The notes beneath the pieces are model-generated. The model did no database searches. It saw only the letters and a program-made list of their open reading frames with translations, and was not told the DNA's origin. Shown here one piece after another: positions 15,855-23,718 of a stretch of DNA of 33,559 nucleotides. Origin of the DNA: Gemmataceae bacterium. Lineage in GTDB: Bacteria; Planctomycetota; Planctomycetia; Gemmatales; Gemmataceae. A program made the position numbers and the translations under genes. Position 1 is the stretch's first letter. Every line of letters starts with the position of its first letter. The stretch spans positions 1 through 33,559 of the forward strand of contig SHZZ01000039.1 of assembly GCA_009692005.1 (NCBI GenBank), read 5' to 3'.

Positions 15855-17951
15855 TCAGGCGGATATTTTTCGACCATGCATCTCGAACAATCTCTGGTAG
15901 TGGGGACTGGTTTTGAGTAATTCCTGCTGGGTTCCCACGGCAACAATGCCCCCTCCATCCAGAACGACAATGCGATCAGCGATTTCCAGAGTGTTCAGGC
16001 GATGGGTGATGACAAAGGAAGTCCTTCCTTTGAGAAACTCGCGCATAACTTGGTGGATCAACGCTTCACTTTCCGGGTCGGACTGGCTGGTAAACTCATC
16101 CAGGATCAAGATGCTGGGATCGCGAAGGATGGCCCGGGCAAGTGCAATTCTTTGCTTTTGTCCACCGGACAATTTGCTGCCCCCTTCTCCAACCAGAGTT
16201 TCATACCCTTTGGGAAAGCGGGAAATAAAATCCTGAGCATGGGCATGGACCGCCGCCGCTTCCACTTTTTCTCTCGATGCCCCACGGGTTCCGTAAGCAA
16301 TGTTGTTAAAAATCGTGTCGTCAAAAAGAACGGTTTCTTGCGTTACGATACCCAGCCGCTGGCGGATGCTACGCAAGTTGATTTTGCGCAAGTCTTCGCC
16401 TTGAATCAGCACTGTTCCATGATCTGGATCATAAAACCTGGGAATTAAACCCAGGAGCGTGCTTTTGCCCGAACCGTTATGGCCCAGGAATGCCACCGTT
16501 TCGCCTTCATAAATGGACAGGTTGATGTTGGTCAAAATTGGCCGTCCCGGGTCATAACTAAAGCAAACTCCGCGGAACTCGATCAAAGGTGTTTTGGGTT
16601 TTCCCACGACATTTTCATCTTGGGTCACCCGAGGATTCCTGGAGGACTCCAAATTGAGGCCATACTCCGACCGAACTAATCGGGGTCCTTCCGTGTTCGG
16701 CGTCACTCGCGGTTGTTTATCCATGAAATGAAAAATCCGGTCTGCAGCAGCGCATCCTGACTGAATTTTCGTAAAAACACTCGACAATTTCCTCACGGGA
16801 TCGGCAACGGCCGCCAGCAAAACATAAAGTTGCAGAAGCGATTCTGGTTCCAACGGCTGGTGGCTCATCCGCATGCCAAACAACATGGTTTCTTTGTTTA
16901 AGACCAGGTAAGACCCGGCCAGCAAGGCGGCAGCAACAGCGGCCATGCCAAGCACCTCAATAATGGGGCTGGCGGCAGCGTCAATATTTACCACGATCAT
17001 CGACCGTTTGTAGTAATCCAAAGTGGCAGCGCGGAATTTCCGCCTTTCATAAGGCTCCATCGTGTAGCTTTTGACAACCTTAATTCCCTGAAAGGTTTCC
17101 TGGAGAATTTTGTAAATACTCGACATACGCTCCAGGAGTTTTCGAGTGGCAAGTTTCATCATGCGGCCGATTTTCCCAAGGATGAAGGCTGCTACAGGCA
17201 CCAGAATAAAAAACACCAGGGTTAGTTGCCAGCTGATGCAGGCTGCGAAAATCACACAACTCAATGCACGCAACGGTTCCGCCACTACCTTCCCAAACAA
17301 AGTCTTGATCCCCGTTCCCACAGCCTCCATTTCATTGGTGAATCGAGCCATCAATTCGCTGGTCCCTTGTTCCCCGAATTGATCCACATCCAAATGCACT
17401 ACATTCCGGTAAAACTTGTTCCGAAAGTCGAACAGAGTCAGGTTGACCACGCTGCCCACCAGCGATTCCTGGAAAAACTCAAACACACATTTGATTAACA
17501 CACCAATCATGACCAGACCCAGGACATAGACCAAAGTCTTGAAACTGTCGGGCGGTAAAAGCGCGTAAATGTATTTCTTTCCCACCAGGTACCAATTCAA
17601 TTGCCTTCGCGCGGAAACCAGTTTGCTTTCCACCTTGACCAGAGAGTTTGTGTTTTCCCGTTTTTGCTGCTCAATGAAGTTGGTGATGGGCTTGCGCTCC
17701 AGGCCGCGGAATTTTTGGGTCAACGCTTCCGAAACGACCTCAATCTCTTCGATTTCCTTTTGGGTTTGGGAAATACATTCATCAATCCATTGATGCGGGC
17801 TCTTATCCGTGTGAAGCAATTTCAAAACTGGGTAAATTGATGTGAAATTCAGGCCCCAAAGCACGGCAGCAAGCAAGGCAAAGAAAAATGATACGCAAAG
17901 CCGAACCCGATAAGGCCAAGCGTAGCGAAGCGCCCTGAGGAAATTCTTCAT
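15855..17951 (-). CDS. ABC exporter, MsbA-like (fused membrane and ATPase domains)
   Basis: This half-size ABC exporter should form a homodimer that flips a lipid or exports a lipophilic molecule across the inner membrane. It has six predicted helices, and an ATPase domain from about 450 with Walker A GHNGSGKST (about 487), signature LSGGQKQR (about 590), Walker B ILILDEFTS (about 613) and the H-loop VITHRL. At 698 residues it is over 100 longer than E. coli MsbA (582). Most of the surplus is a charged, coiled-coil-like stretch of about 90 residues (46-135) between TM1 (about 17-37) and TM2 (about 138-158), which should lie in the periplasm. It is the first gene of a three-gene unit with GT39 and GT2-fold proteins, which suggests a glycolipid or polymer substrate. 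Confidence 0.92.
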   Translation of the reverse strand: MKNFLRALRYAWPYRVRLCVSFFFALLAAVLWGLNFTSIYPVLKLLHTDKSPHQWIDECISQTQKEIEEIEVVSEALTQKFRGLERKPITNFIEQQKRENTNSLVKVESKLVSARRQLNWYLVGKKYIYALLPPDSFKTLVYVLGLVMIGVLIKCVFEFFQESLVGSVVNLTLFDFRNKFYRNVVHLDVDQFGEQGTSELMARFTNEMEAVGTGIKTLFGKVVAEPLRALSCVIFAACISWQLTLVFFILVPVAAFILGKIGRMMKLATRKLLERMSSIYKILQETFQGIKVVKSYTMEPYERRKFRAATLDYYKRSMIVVNIDAAASPIIEVLGMAAVAAALLAGSYLVLNKETMLFGMRMSHQPLEPESLLQLYVLLAAVADPVRKLSSVFTKIQSGCAAADRIFHFMDKQPRVTPNTEGPRLVRSEYGLNLESSRNPRVTQDENVVGKPKTPLIEFRGVCFSYDPGRPILTNINLSIYEGETVAFLGHNGSGKSTLLGLIPRFYDPDHGTVLIQGEDLRKINLRSIRQRLGIVTQETVLFDDTIFNNIAYGTRGASREKVEAAAVHAHAQDFISRFPKGYETLVGEGGSKLSGGQKQRIALARAILRDPSILILDEFTSQSDPESEALIHQVMREFLKGRTSFVITHRLNTLEIADRIVVLDGGGIVAVGTQQELLKTSPHYQRLFEMHGRKISA

Positions 17952-18193
17952 TGGAGACCATCCATGGCCTAAAGTCCTTCCCTGAAAGAGAGGAAGTTAG
18001 CAAAATTGTGAAGTTTGAAACAAGGTTAACTTGGGTTTGGAAGAGCAGAAAGCAGAGCAGGAACCTTAAATGTAACAACGGTTTAGGGAGAAAAAGGTAG
18101 GGATGGTAGTGGCAGGCCATAAATTCGATTCAATCCGAACAATCTTATTGGTTTTACTATTTTAACCATGCTTCCTGTTTTATCCTGATTGAC

Positions 18194-18742
18194 ATGTCGA
18201 CCCAAGCTAGCTTAAATTCGATTGGTTGGCACCAGGAGCTAATTTTGAGCAACACCATGGCCTTACCGGCAGAAACCAGTCAGTTCGATCATTTGGCCCA
18301 GCAAATTGTTGAACTCAATAATGCCATTGCACTTTCTCAGCCTCGTTTTCGAAGGCAGAAGAAAGGCCTAAAGGAAATGGAATTCCTGACCCTTTGTTAT
18401 TTGCGCCACCGTAATTCCATGAATGTTGGCGACATTCAAAAACTCCTGGGGGTATTGCCGGCGCAAATGTCTCGCATCATCCGGGCCCTGGAAAACCGCG
18501 AGAACCCTTACATTAACTGCAAAATCAACACCATGGATAAACGCAAGATTGATGTGGTGCTGACATCTGCGGGGCAAAAAGCGTTTGAAAGCCACCAAAA
18601 CAATCGGGTGCTATTTGTTCAGGAACTGGTTCAGAAACTGGCTGAAGACGAACTCGATGATTTAAAGCGCCTGGTAGACCGGTTGACTGGCATAATCGTT
18701 GAATCCAGTAAAACCCCAATAAATTACACAACAGTTTATTAA
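18194..18742 (+). CDS. MarR-type winged-helix transcriptional regulator
   Basis: This 182-residue DNA-binding protein has a MarR layout. An N-terminal dimerisation helix (about 30-55) leads to a winged helix-turn-helix (about 60-125), with MNVGDIQKLL, a recognition helix at PAQMSRIIRALE (89-100), a wing around the DKRKIDVVLT segment (115-124), and a C-terminal dimerisation helix (about 126-170). MarR proteins usually repress their own gene and a neighbour and are released by small ligands. It is divergent from the ABC exporter gene across 242 bp, making that operon a plausible target. The start is uncertain. The ATG at 18194 has no ribosome site. A TTG at 18245 has AGGAG exactly 6 nt upstream and would give 165 residues. 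An ATG also occurs at 18257. Confidence 0.85.
   Translation: MSTQASLNSIGWHQELILSNTMALPAETSQFDHLAQQIVELNNAIALSQPRFRRQKKGLKEMEFLTLCYLRHRNSMNVGDIQKLLGVLPAQMSRIIRALENRENPYINCKINTMDKRKIDVVLTSAGQKAFESHQNNRVLFVQELVQKLAEDELDDLKRLVDRLTGIIVESSKTPINYTTVY
18234..18238 (+). promoter_or_regulatory. Strong ribosome-binding site pointing to a TTG start for the MarR gene
   Basis: AGGAG lies 6 nt upstream of the in-frame TTG at 18245. Nothing comparable precedes the ATG at 18194. This favours an initiation site 17 codons downstream of the first ATG, before the conserved DNA-binding domain begins. Confidence 0.5.
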
Positions 18743-18935
18743 TTGAAAAACTCCAAAGGACCGTAAAATCCCTTCGCTTCCTGCAAACAATTTCCCGTTA
18801 AGCAGTGGACCTTTAGAACCTCATCCCTTTTAATAGGATAAATTCTTGTAGGCGGGAAACCCGGTAGCGGATGAACCCATTGTCGGCGGTTTTGCATTGC
18901 GGATTTTGAGAGAACTGGCGCGGAAAGGGCTCTCC

Positions 18936-19118
18936 ATGGAAAAAGGATTATGTTGGAGCGCCATGGGGGCAGCCGGGATTGTTTCCCTACTTTTCATTCT
19001 CGACTTGGCCATTCAAATTCCCTTTGGCCGTTCCAATCTTTTGGTTGATGTTTTCGCTTTGGTTTGTTCGGTGCTGGTATTGCTTTTGGCATGGGATGCC
19101 TTCCGCGATTTAGCTTGA
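18936..19118 (+). CDS. Small two-helix membrane protein
   Basis: This 60-residue protein is nearly all hydrophobic. Membrane segments lie at about 8-29 and 35-53, joined by a short polar turn (PFGRSN), with a charged end DAFRDLA. The ATG at 18936 is preceded by GGAAAGGG with 6-nt spacing. An upstream in-frame start at 18897 would add 13 residues of positively charged leader without a ribosome site. I recognise no family. Its 3' end overlaps the end of the convergent cobA-hemD gene by 9 bp. The coding call rests on the ribosome site and the membrane-protein composition, so it is moderately sure. Confidence 0.6.
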   Translation: MEKGLCWSAMGAAGIVSLLFILDLAIQIPFGRSNLLVDVFALVCSVLVLLLAWDAFRDLA

Positions 19119-20684
19119 AACCCGTTTTGCCCAATCAGCAATCACCTGATCAATTAAGCCATTCATAGTAAATACCTTCGCCTCCAGAGCCGGGTTCACG
19201 CCCAACTCTCTTAAGGCGGTAGAAGTAATCGGACTAATGGAAACCACTTTGGTTTTTCCAATTTCCACGGCTTTGAGCAAACTCTCTCCTGCCAAATCCA
19301 CCAGGTTTTTTGCAATGTTGGAACTGGTGACCAACAAGTAATGAATTAGTCCATTTTCCAGGTGAGAACGAAGGAATTCCAGATCGCCCCTTCGAGGCGG
19401 TTGCTGGCAATATACCGCCACCTGGGTCAAATTAGCCAAGGGATCCAAAGCATCTTTTAGGACGGCCCTGCCTTGTTCGGCGCGTACCAGCAATATTTTT
19501 TTCCCCTGCACATGCGGAGCCAGGGATTCCGCAAGTCCTTCAGAACTATAGGTGGCGGGAACCTGGTCCGCTTTCAGGGAATAACTGGCCAAAGCTTTGG
19601 CGGTGGCCGGGCCAATGGCAGCGATTTTGCAACTTCCCATTTTTCGCAAATCGAAACCCAATTCCAGTACCCGGGTAAAAAACCGCCTGACCCCATTCAC
19701 GCTGGTAAACACGATCCAATCAAAGGCCTCGAGGCGCAAAATAGCCTGGTCAACATTTTCCCATGACTTAGGGGGCCCGATATTCATGGAAGGAACCGAA
19801 AAGACATCCGCTCCTAAAGACGACAATTGTTCACTGGATTCCCGGTTCTGCCCCTGGGGCCTGGCTAATAAAATAGCAGCGCCCTTGAGGGGAAGATGCT
19901 GCCGCCAATCCAATAGGCTCGGGGCAGCCGCGGTTTTTCCCACGATAATGACCGCGGGCGGATTGATTTGGTTTTTTTCCACCGCGGGCGGAAGGTCTTC
20001 AAGGGAACACCGGCATACTTTTTGTTTCCCCATTGTGGCCCAGGAAACCACGGCACAAGGAGTGTCGGGCGGCATGCCCTTCGCAATCAGGTTTGAGGTT
20101 AAATAAGCAACCCGGGCAATACCCATGTAAAAAACCAAGGTTCCCGGAAAGCGAGCCAAGTTGCCCCAGTCCAAGAGGGAATCTTCCTTACCGGGTTTTT
20201 CATGGCCGGTTACAAAGGCCACAGCGCTGGCAAGGGTTCGGTCGGTGAGTAAGATTCCGGCAAAGGCGCTGGCGCCAAGCGCAGCAGTTATTCCCGGAAC
20301 CACTTCAAAGGGAATGCCCTCCGCGGCCAGGGGTTCGATTTCTTCGGCGCCCCTGCCAAATAGCAATGGGTCGCCTCCTTTTAAACGGACAACATTGATT
20401 CCGGCGCGAGCTTTTTCCATAAGCAGCACGGTCAGGGCCGGAATTCTTTCCGGGTGGCAGCCGGGAAGCGACTCGGCGCAAATCTTTTCAACTGTTTCTG
20501 GGCATAACTCGAGAATTTGGTGCGATACCAGCCGGTCATAAATGACCAGGCCGGCCTGCGATAGGATTTGCGCCCCGCGCACAGTTATTAATCCTGGGTT
20601 TCCCGGACCGGCGCCGACAAAATAAACCGTTGCTGGTTTTTCCCCAGGCGCCAAGCCGGGCGAAACCCGATCACTAAGACTCAT
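19110..20684 (-). CDS. cobA-hemD: Fused uroporphyrinogen-III C-methyltransferase / uroporphyrinogen-III synthase (CobA-HemD)
   Basis: This 524-residue fusion has two enzymes of tetrapyrrole synthesis. Residues about 17-262 are the SAM-dependent methyltransferase that makes precorrin-2 for siroheme or cobalamin, with VGAGPGNPGL (23-32), YDRLVS (49-54), LKGGDPLLFGRG (101-112) and TGHEKPG (159-165). Residues about 266-515 are uroporphyrinogen-III synthase, which closes and inverts the tetrapyrrole ring. They show the loose HemD pattern WIVFTSVNGVRRFF, AIGPATAKAL and YSSEGLAE. The fusion order is methyltransferase then synthase, as known from several bacterial groups. Its ATG overlaps the tatC stop as ATGA, so the two genes are cotranscribed. 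Other heme genes are not in the window. Confidence 0.94.
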   Translation of the reverse strand: MSLSDRVSPGLAPGEKPATVYFVGAGPGNPGLITVRGAQILSQAGLVIYDRLVSHQILELCPETVEKICAESLPGCHPERIPALTVLLMEKARAGINVVRLKGGDPLLFGRGAEEIEPLAAEGIPFEVVPGITAALGASAFAGILLTDRTLASAVAFVTGHEKPGKEDSLLDWGNLARFPGTLVFYMGIARVAYLTSNLIAKGMPPDTPCAVVSWATMGKQKVCRCSLEDLPPAVEKNQINPPAVIIVGKTAAAPSLLDWRQHLPLKGAAILLARPQGQNRESSEQLSSLGADVFSVPSMNIGPPKSWENVDQAILRLEAFDWIVFTSVNGVRRFFTRVLELGFDLRKMGSCKIAAIGPATAKALASYSLKADQVPATYSSEGLAESLAPHVQGKKILLVRAEQGRAVLKDALDPLANLTQVAVYCQQPPRRGDLEFLRSHLENGLIHYLLVTSSNIAKNLVDLAGESLLKAVEIGKTKVVSISPITSTALRELGVNPALEAKVFTMNGLIDQVIADWAKRVSS

Positions 20685-21769
20685 ACTCCAACCATTTCTT
20701 CCGGATCAGGAAGTTCTACACCGTAGTCAGGTCGAGAAGGGGACAATTTGCAAAGAATAATTCCCAGTTCAAACAACAAACTCATGGGGAACCAAAGAAA
20801 GAACATGCTGAAGGCGTCGGTTGACGGAGTGACCACCGCGGCAAAAACGGCCATGCCAAACCAGGCGTATTTTCTTTTGCCCTGAAAAGATTTTACATCC
20901 ATCACGCCCAGACGCTCCAGAAAAAGCATTACCAAAGGGGTTTGGAAGGAAATGCCAAACACCAAGGGCATGAAAATCGCGAAACTCAACCATTCGTTCA
21001 AGCGCAGGTCAGGCTTCAATCCAAGCCATTCGTTAAACCACAAAAGCGCCTCGATTGCCTTGGGGATCACCAAGAATTCACAAATAACCACGCCAACCAA
21101 GAAAAGGCCGAGACTGAACGGAAGATAATAATGAACCAGGCGCTTTTCATTCGGGTAAAGCCCCACAGCGACAAAGGACCAAATTTGCCAGAAAATCCAG
21201 GGGCTTCCCATTACGATCCCGCTTACCAGGCAGACTTTGAAATAGACCATGAACCCTTCCTGGATGCTGAGGGTGCTCATGGTGTCGAAATCGCCAACTC
21301 GCCTTTGGGCTTCGGAAAGTAATGCCGATTCTTTCAAGGGTTCCGCGTGGGCCACCCACAGGGATAGCTGGTTCGGGTTTGAGGCTTCCTTGTCCAGTTC
21401 TGGCACGGACATTTTGTTGATTTTCTCGGTCGACTCGCCCTTAAACAGGGCCTCCATTTGAGCCCGAGAAAAAAGCATGCGCGTGTAATCGGTCGGCTTG
21501 TTTAATTTGGCCAAATCTTCCGAGCCGTTTTTCAAATCCTCATTGATCGATTTCACTCTGCGTTCGTAAAACTTCTTTAACTCGCTTTTCACCGGCGCAG
21601 TGATGAACTCCACCACATGCCAGCCAACAAAGAAACTGGGAATAAAGGCAATCAAGAAACCCTTGAATGCTAAAAAAAGGTGCTTTCGCAAATCCTCGAT
21701 ATGGTCGCCAAATGACATTCGCGTTTCGGCAAAAAAGTCATCCGGATCCGGAATTTTCCGCTCGGCCAT
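20681..21769 (-). CDS. tatC: Sec-independent protein translocase TatC with an enlarged first periplasmic loop
   Basis: TatC is the signal-peptide receptor of the twin-arginine pathway in the inner membrane. The motif SFGDHIEDLRKHLF before TM1, the PWIFWQIWSFVAVGLYPNEKR block after TM2 (given as a motif, conserved Glu in the NEKR turn), and further helices with TPLVMLFLERLG are typical. The 362 residues exceed the usual 240-270 because the loop between TM1 and TM2 carries about 100 extra charged residues (roughly 55-165 of this protein). The start is ATG 21769, with AGGA 6 nt upstream. A TTG at 21793 is less likely. It overlaps cobA-hemD by 4 bp. No tatA or tatB is in the window. Confidence 0.93.
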   Translation of the reverse strand: MAERKIPDPDDFFAETRMSFGDHIEDLRKHLFLAFKGFLIAFIPSFFVGWHVVEFITAPVKSELKKFYERRVKSINEDLKNGSEDLAKLNKPTDYTRMLFSRAQMEALFKGESTEKINKMSVPELDKEASNPNQLSLWVAHAEPLKESALLSEAQRRVGDFDTMSTLSIQEGFMVYFKVCLVSGIVMGSPWIFWQIWSFVAVGLYPNEKRLVHYYLPFSLGLFLVGVVICEFLVIPKAIEALLWFNEWLGLKPDLRLNEWLSFAIFMPLVFGISFQTPLVMLFLERLGVMDVKSFQGKRKYAWFGMAVFAAVVTPSTDAFSMFFLWFPMSLLFELGIILCKLSPSRPDYGVELPDPEEMVGV

Positions 21770-21985
21770 GCTTATTCCTGGAATGGCCGACAAACCGGCG
21801 CATTATTGAAACTTCGGTGGGAGGCCCTGATGCTATCTCACCATGTTCACTTTGTTTTCCAACTCCATTTTAGGGAATGTTCCTGACCTTCACCCCTGGC
21901 ATTCAAGTTTTTTTTCGGTTTTGACGATTATTATGACTAACCCGCTTTGCGGGATTTGGACTTGGATCCAGGGGGTAGCCCGCTG

Positions 21986-22216
21986 ATGAGAAAGCTGCGT
22001 TTGTTTTTGTTTTTTGGCCTTTTTCTGTACAGCGGTTGCCGGGGTATTGAAGGCCCCCGCTACCATAAGCAGCACCCCGAACAATTCGATAATCCCAACC
22101 TGACAATTGAGGACCAAAAGCGGCGCAGCCGGGATTTGATTGCCTTGCCGGAAGGAAACCAAAATTTTGGCCCAAAAACCTATACCGAGACTTACGGCCC
22201 CAATGGCAGGTGGTAA
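21986..22216 (+). CDS. Small predicted lipoprotein
   Basis: This 76-residue protein has a basic MRKLR start, a hydrophobic stretch and a likely lipidation site at Cys18 (YSGC, with a slightly unusual Tyr at -3). It should be exported and lipid-anchored. The mature part is polar, with DNPNLTIEDQKRRSRDL in the middle and several Tyr, Pro and Gly near the end. I recognise no domain. The ATG at 21986 starts exactly at the signal peptide. An in-frame start further upstream would add 13 acidic residues ahead of it and is unlikely. It diverges from tatC and precedes a second lipoprotein gene by 29 bp, so the pair is probably one transcript. Confidence 0.7.
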   Translation: MRKLRLFLFFGLFLYSGCRGIEGPRYHKQHPEQFDNPNLTIEDQKRRSRDLIALPEGNQNFGPKTYTETYGPNGRW

Positions 22217-22245
22217 AATACCTTCACCGGGGGATTGAAGAATAA

Positions 22246-22665
22246 ATGCGCAAACTGTTACCTTTACTGTTGCTAGTTTTTTTGGCCGCGTCTGGCTGCC
22301 AATCCACTCATGAGCGCACAGACGCCATTCAACCGCTGCCGGAATCCCTTCCTCCGCCGCCCTACCCTGAATTGCTTTCCCGAGCCCGTGCCCAAGCGAC
22401 TTTCGCCACCGAAGCCTTTTTCGTGAATAATTGGGAGGAATTGGCAACCGCTGCGGGAAGCCTGGAACAAACAGCCCGGCAGATTTCCCGCACGGGAGAA
22501 ACCCCAACCATCCCGCGCGCCACCGTCCTGACCGCATCGTCTGAATTGAACCGGGATGCTGGTAAGTTAAAAGAAGCGGCGCTGGCAAAGAACGAAACGG
22601 AAACCAATTCCATTCTTCAAAGAATTCACCTGCGAATCAGGGAATTACGAACCGGGCAGGAATAA
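22246..22665 (+). CDS. Predicted lipoprotein, helical
   Basis: This 139-residue protein has a clear lipoprotein signal (MRKLLPLLLL, then AASGC with Cys18). A Pro-rich spacer (PLPESLPPPPYPE, about 30-42) leads to a mostly alpha-helical mature region of about 95 residues rich in Ala, Glu, Leu and Arg. It has no cysteine or heme motif and no family that I can name. The helical pattern could form a small bundle in the periplasm. It lies 29 bp after the first lipoprotein gene and converges on rsmA. Confidence 0.75.
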   Translation: MRKLLPLLLLVFLAASGCQSTHERTDAIQPLPESLPPPPYPELLSRARAQATFATEAFFVNNWEELATAAGSLEQTARQISRTGETPTIPRATVLTASSELNRDAGKLKEAALAKNETETNSILQRIHLRIRELRTGQE

Positions 22666-22688
22666 CTTCTGAAAACTTTTCAAACCTA

Positions 22689-22710
22689 GCTCGTCCCATT
22701 TTTGGCGAGC
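22689..22710. terminator. Hairpin between the convergent lipoprotein and rsmA genes
   Basis: GCTCG and CGAGC pair, continuing past a one-base bulge into CC/GG. They close over an A/T-rich loop, 23 nt after the lipoprotein stop. An AT palindrome (seven T then six A, 22754-22768) abuts the rsmA stop and could supply a U-run for plus-strand transcripts, though it is 45 nt away. This is a weak call. Confidence 0.35.
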
Positions 22711-22768
22711 AGTCGGCCATTGTAGGCTGCTTCTTTGCAGATTTTGAAAACCGATTTTTTTAAAAAAT

Positions 22769-23707
22769 TCAAGAATTACCCAATTCATCCCCATCGTCAA
22801 ACTGGGCCCACAATTTCAAATGTGTTGCAACATCGAGGGTTTCCGCCCGGATTTCCCCGGGTATGCCAATTTTCAACAACTTCTCATCCACTTCCTTTTT
22901 TGTCCAGTTTCTTCCTTGCATGGCCAGTAAGCCCCCGCGCAAGTTTTTCCTGCGATGGGAATAAAGGTTCCGAAGAAACCCTCGTAAATTCTTGGGGGTT
23001 AATTCCCGGGTAGCGCCTTCTACAGTAAGTGGCTGGTTGTGGGGCGTTATGCGAACAATGGCGGAATCCACCTTGGGCTTGGGCCAAAATGCCGTGGCAG
23101 GAATTTTCCTTAGTATTTCAACCTGGGCCAGGCTTTGAACCAAAATGGATAAGGCGCCAAAATCAGGACCCCCAGGAAGGGACGCCATTTTCTGCCCGAT
23201 TTCCCATTGCACCATCACCACCATCAAGTGAATGGGCAAGGGGTTGATTAGCAGATTGGCAATCACCGGTGTAGCGACCGCGAAGGGCAAATTGGCCACT
23301 AACTTGATTTGTTTCAATTGATGCTTTGTTTTTTGTTGCTCCAGTTGGACAAGCACCTCGTCGCGTATTTTGTTTTTTCCAGCCAAGACATCGCATTGGA
23401 TCAGGGAAAAATTCTCCCGGCTTCCCACGACTTCCTGAGCCAGGTCCGCCATGGAAAAATCAATTTCCACTCCAAGGACAAAACCTGCCTGGCCCACCAA
23501 ACGGGAGGTCAAGCTGCCCGTGCCGCAACCTACTTCAAGAACCATGTCGTCGGAATTTAGTTGAGCGGAACTTACAACCAAATCCATCAGGTTGAGGTCA
23601 ATTAAGAGGTTTTGCCCCAATTTGCTGTTGGGACGAATCCTGCGAGAAGCCAGTAAACCGGTCAAATAGGACAGGGTTTGCCTGGGTGGAGTGTTAGTCG
23701 ATTCCAT
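22769..23707 (-). CDS. rsmA: 16S rRNA adenine dimethyltransferase (RsmA/KsgA)
   Basis: This SAM-dependent enzyme dimethylates two adjacent adenosines in the 3'-terminal hairpin of 16S rRNA during small-subunit assembly. The 312-residue protein has KLGQNLLID (29-37), the SAM loop LEVGCGTGSLT (57-67), the acidic VEID (80-83), QCDVL (104-108) and the catalytic NLPF (139-142), where many members have NLPY. A C-terminal helical domain (from about 215) follows. Its length is slightly above the usual 270-ish. The frame starts at an ATG 11 bp after ribE, in a pssA-ribE-rsmA unit. Confidence 0.95.
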   Translation of the reverse strand: MESTNTPPRQTLSYLTGLLASRRIRPNSKLGQNLLIDLNLMDLVVSSAQLNSDDMVLEVGCGTGSLTSRLVGQAGFVLGVEIDFSMADLAQEVVGSRENFSLIQCDVLAGKNKIRDEVLVQLEQQKTKHQLKQIKLVANLPFAVATPVIANLLINPLPIHLMVVMVQWEIGQKMASLPGGPDFGALSILVQSLAQVEILRKIPATAFWPKPKVDSAIVRITPHNQPLTVEGATRELTPKNLRGFLRNLYSHRRKNLRGGLLAMQGRNWTKKEVDEKLLKIGIPGEIRAETLDVATHLKLWAQFDDGDELGNS

Positions 23708-23718
23708 TGGGAATCCGG

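Noticed and set aside
15329-15916. 195-codon plus-strand open frame opposite the GT39 gene
   Set aside because: The translation is rich in Pro, Gln, Lys and Gly, as expected for the reverse of a hydrophobic membrane protein.
22754-22768. AT palindrome (T7-A6) as a stand-alone terminator
   Set aside because: It has no GC-rich stem. It may only contribute a U-run to the nearby hairpin or be simple AT-rich spacer.
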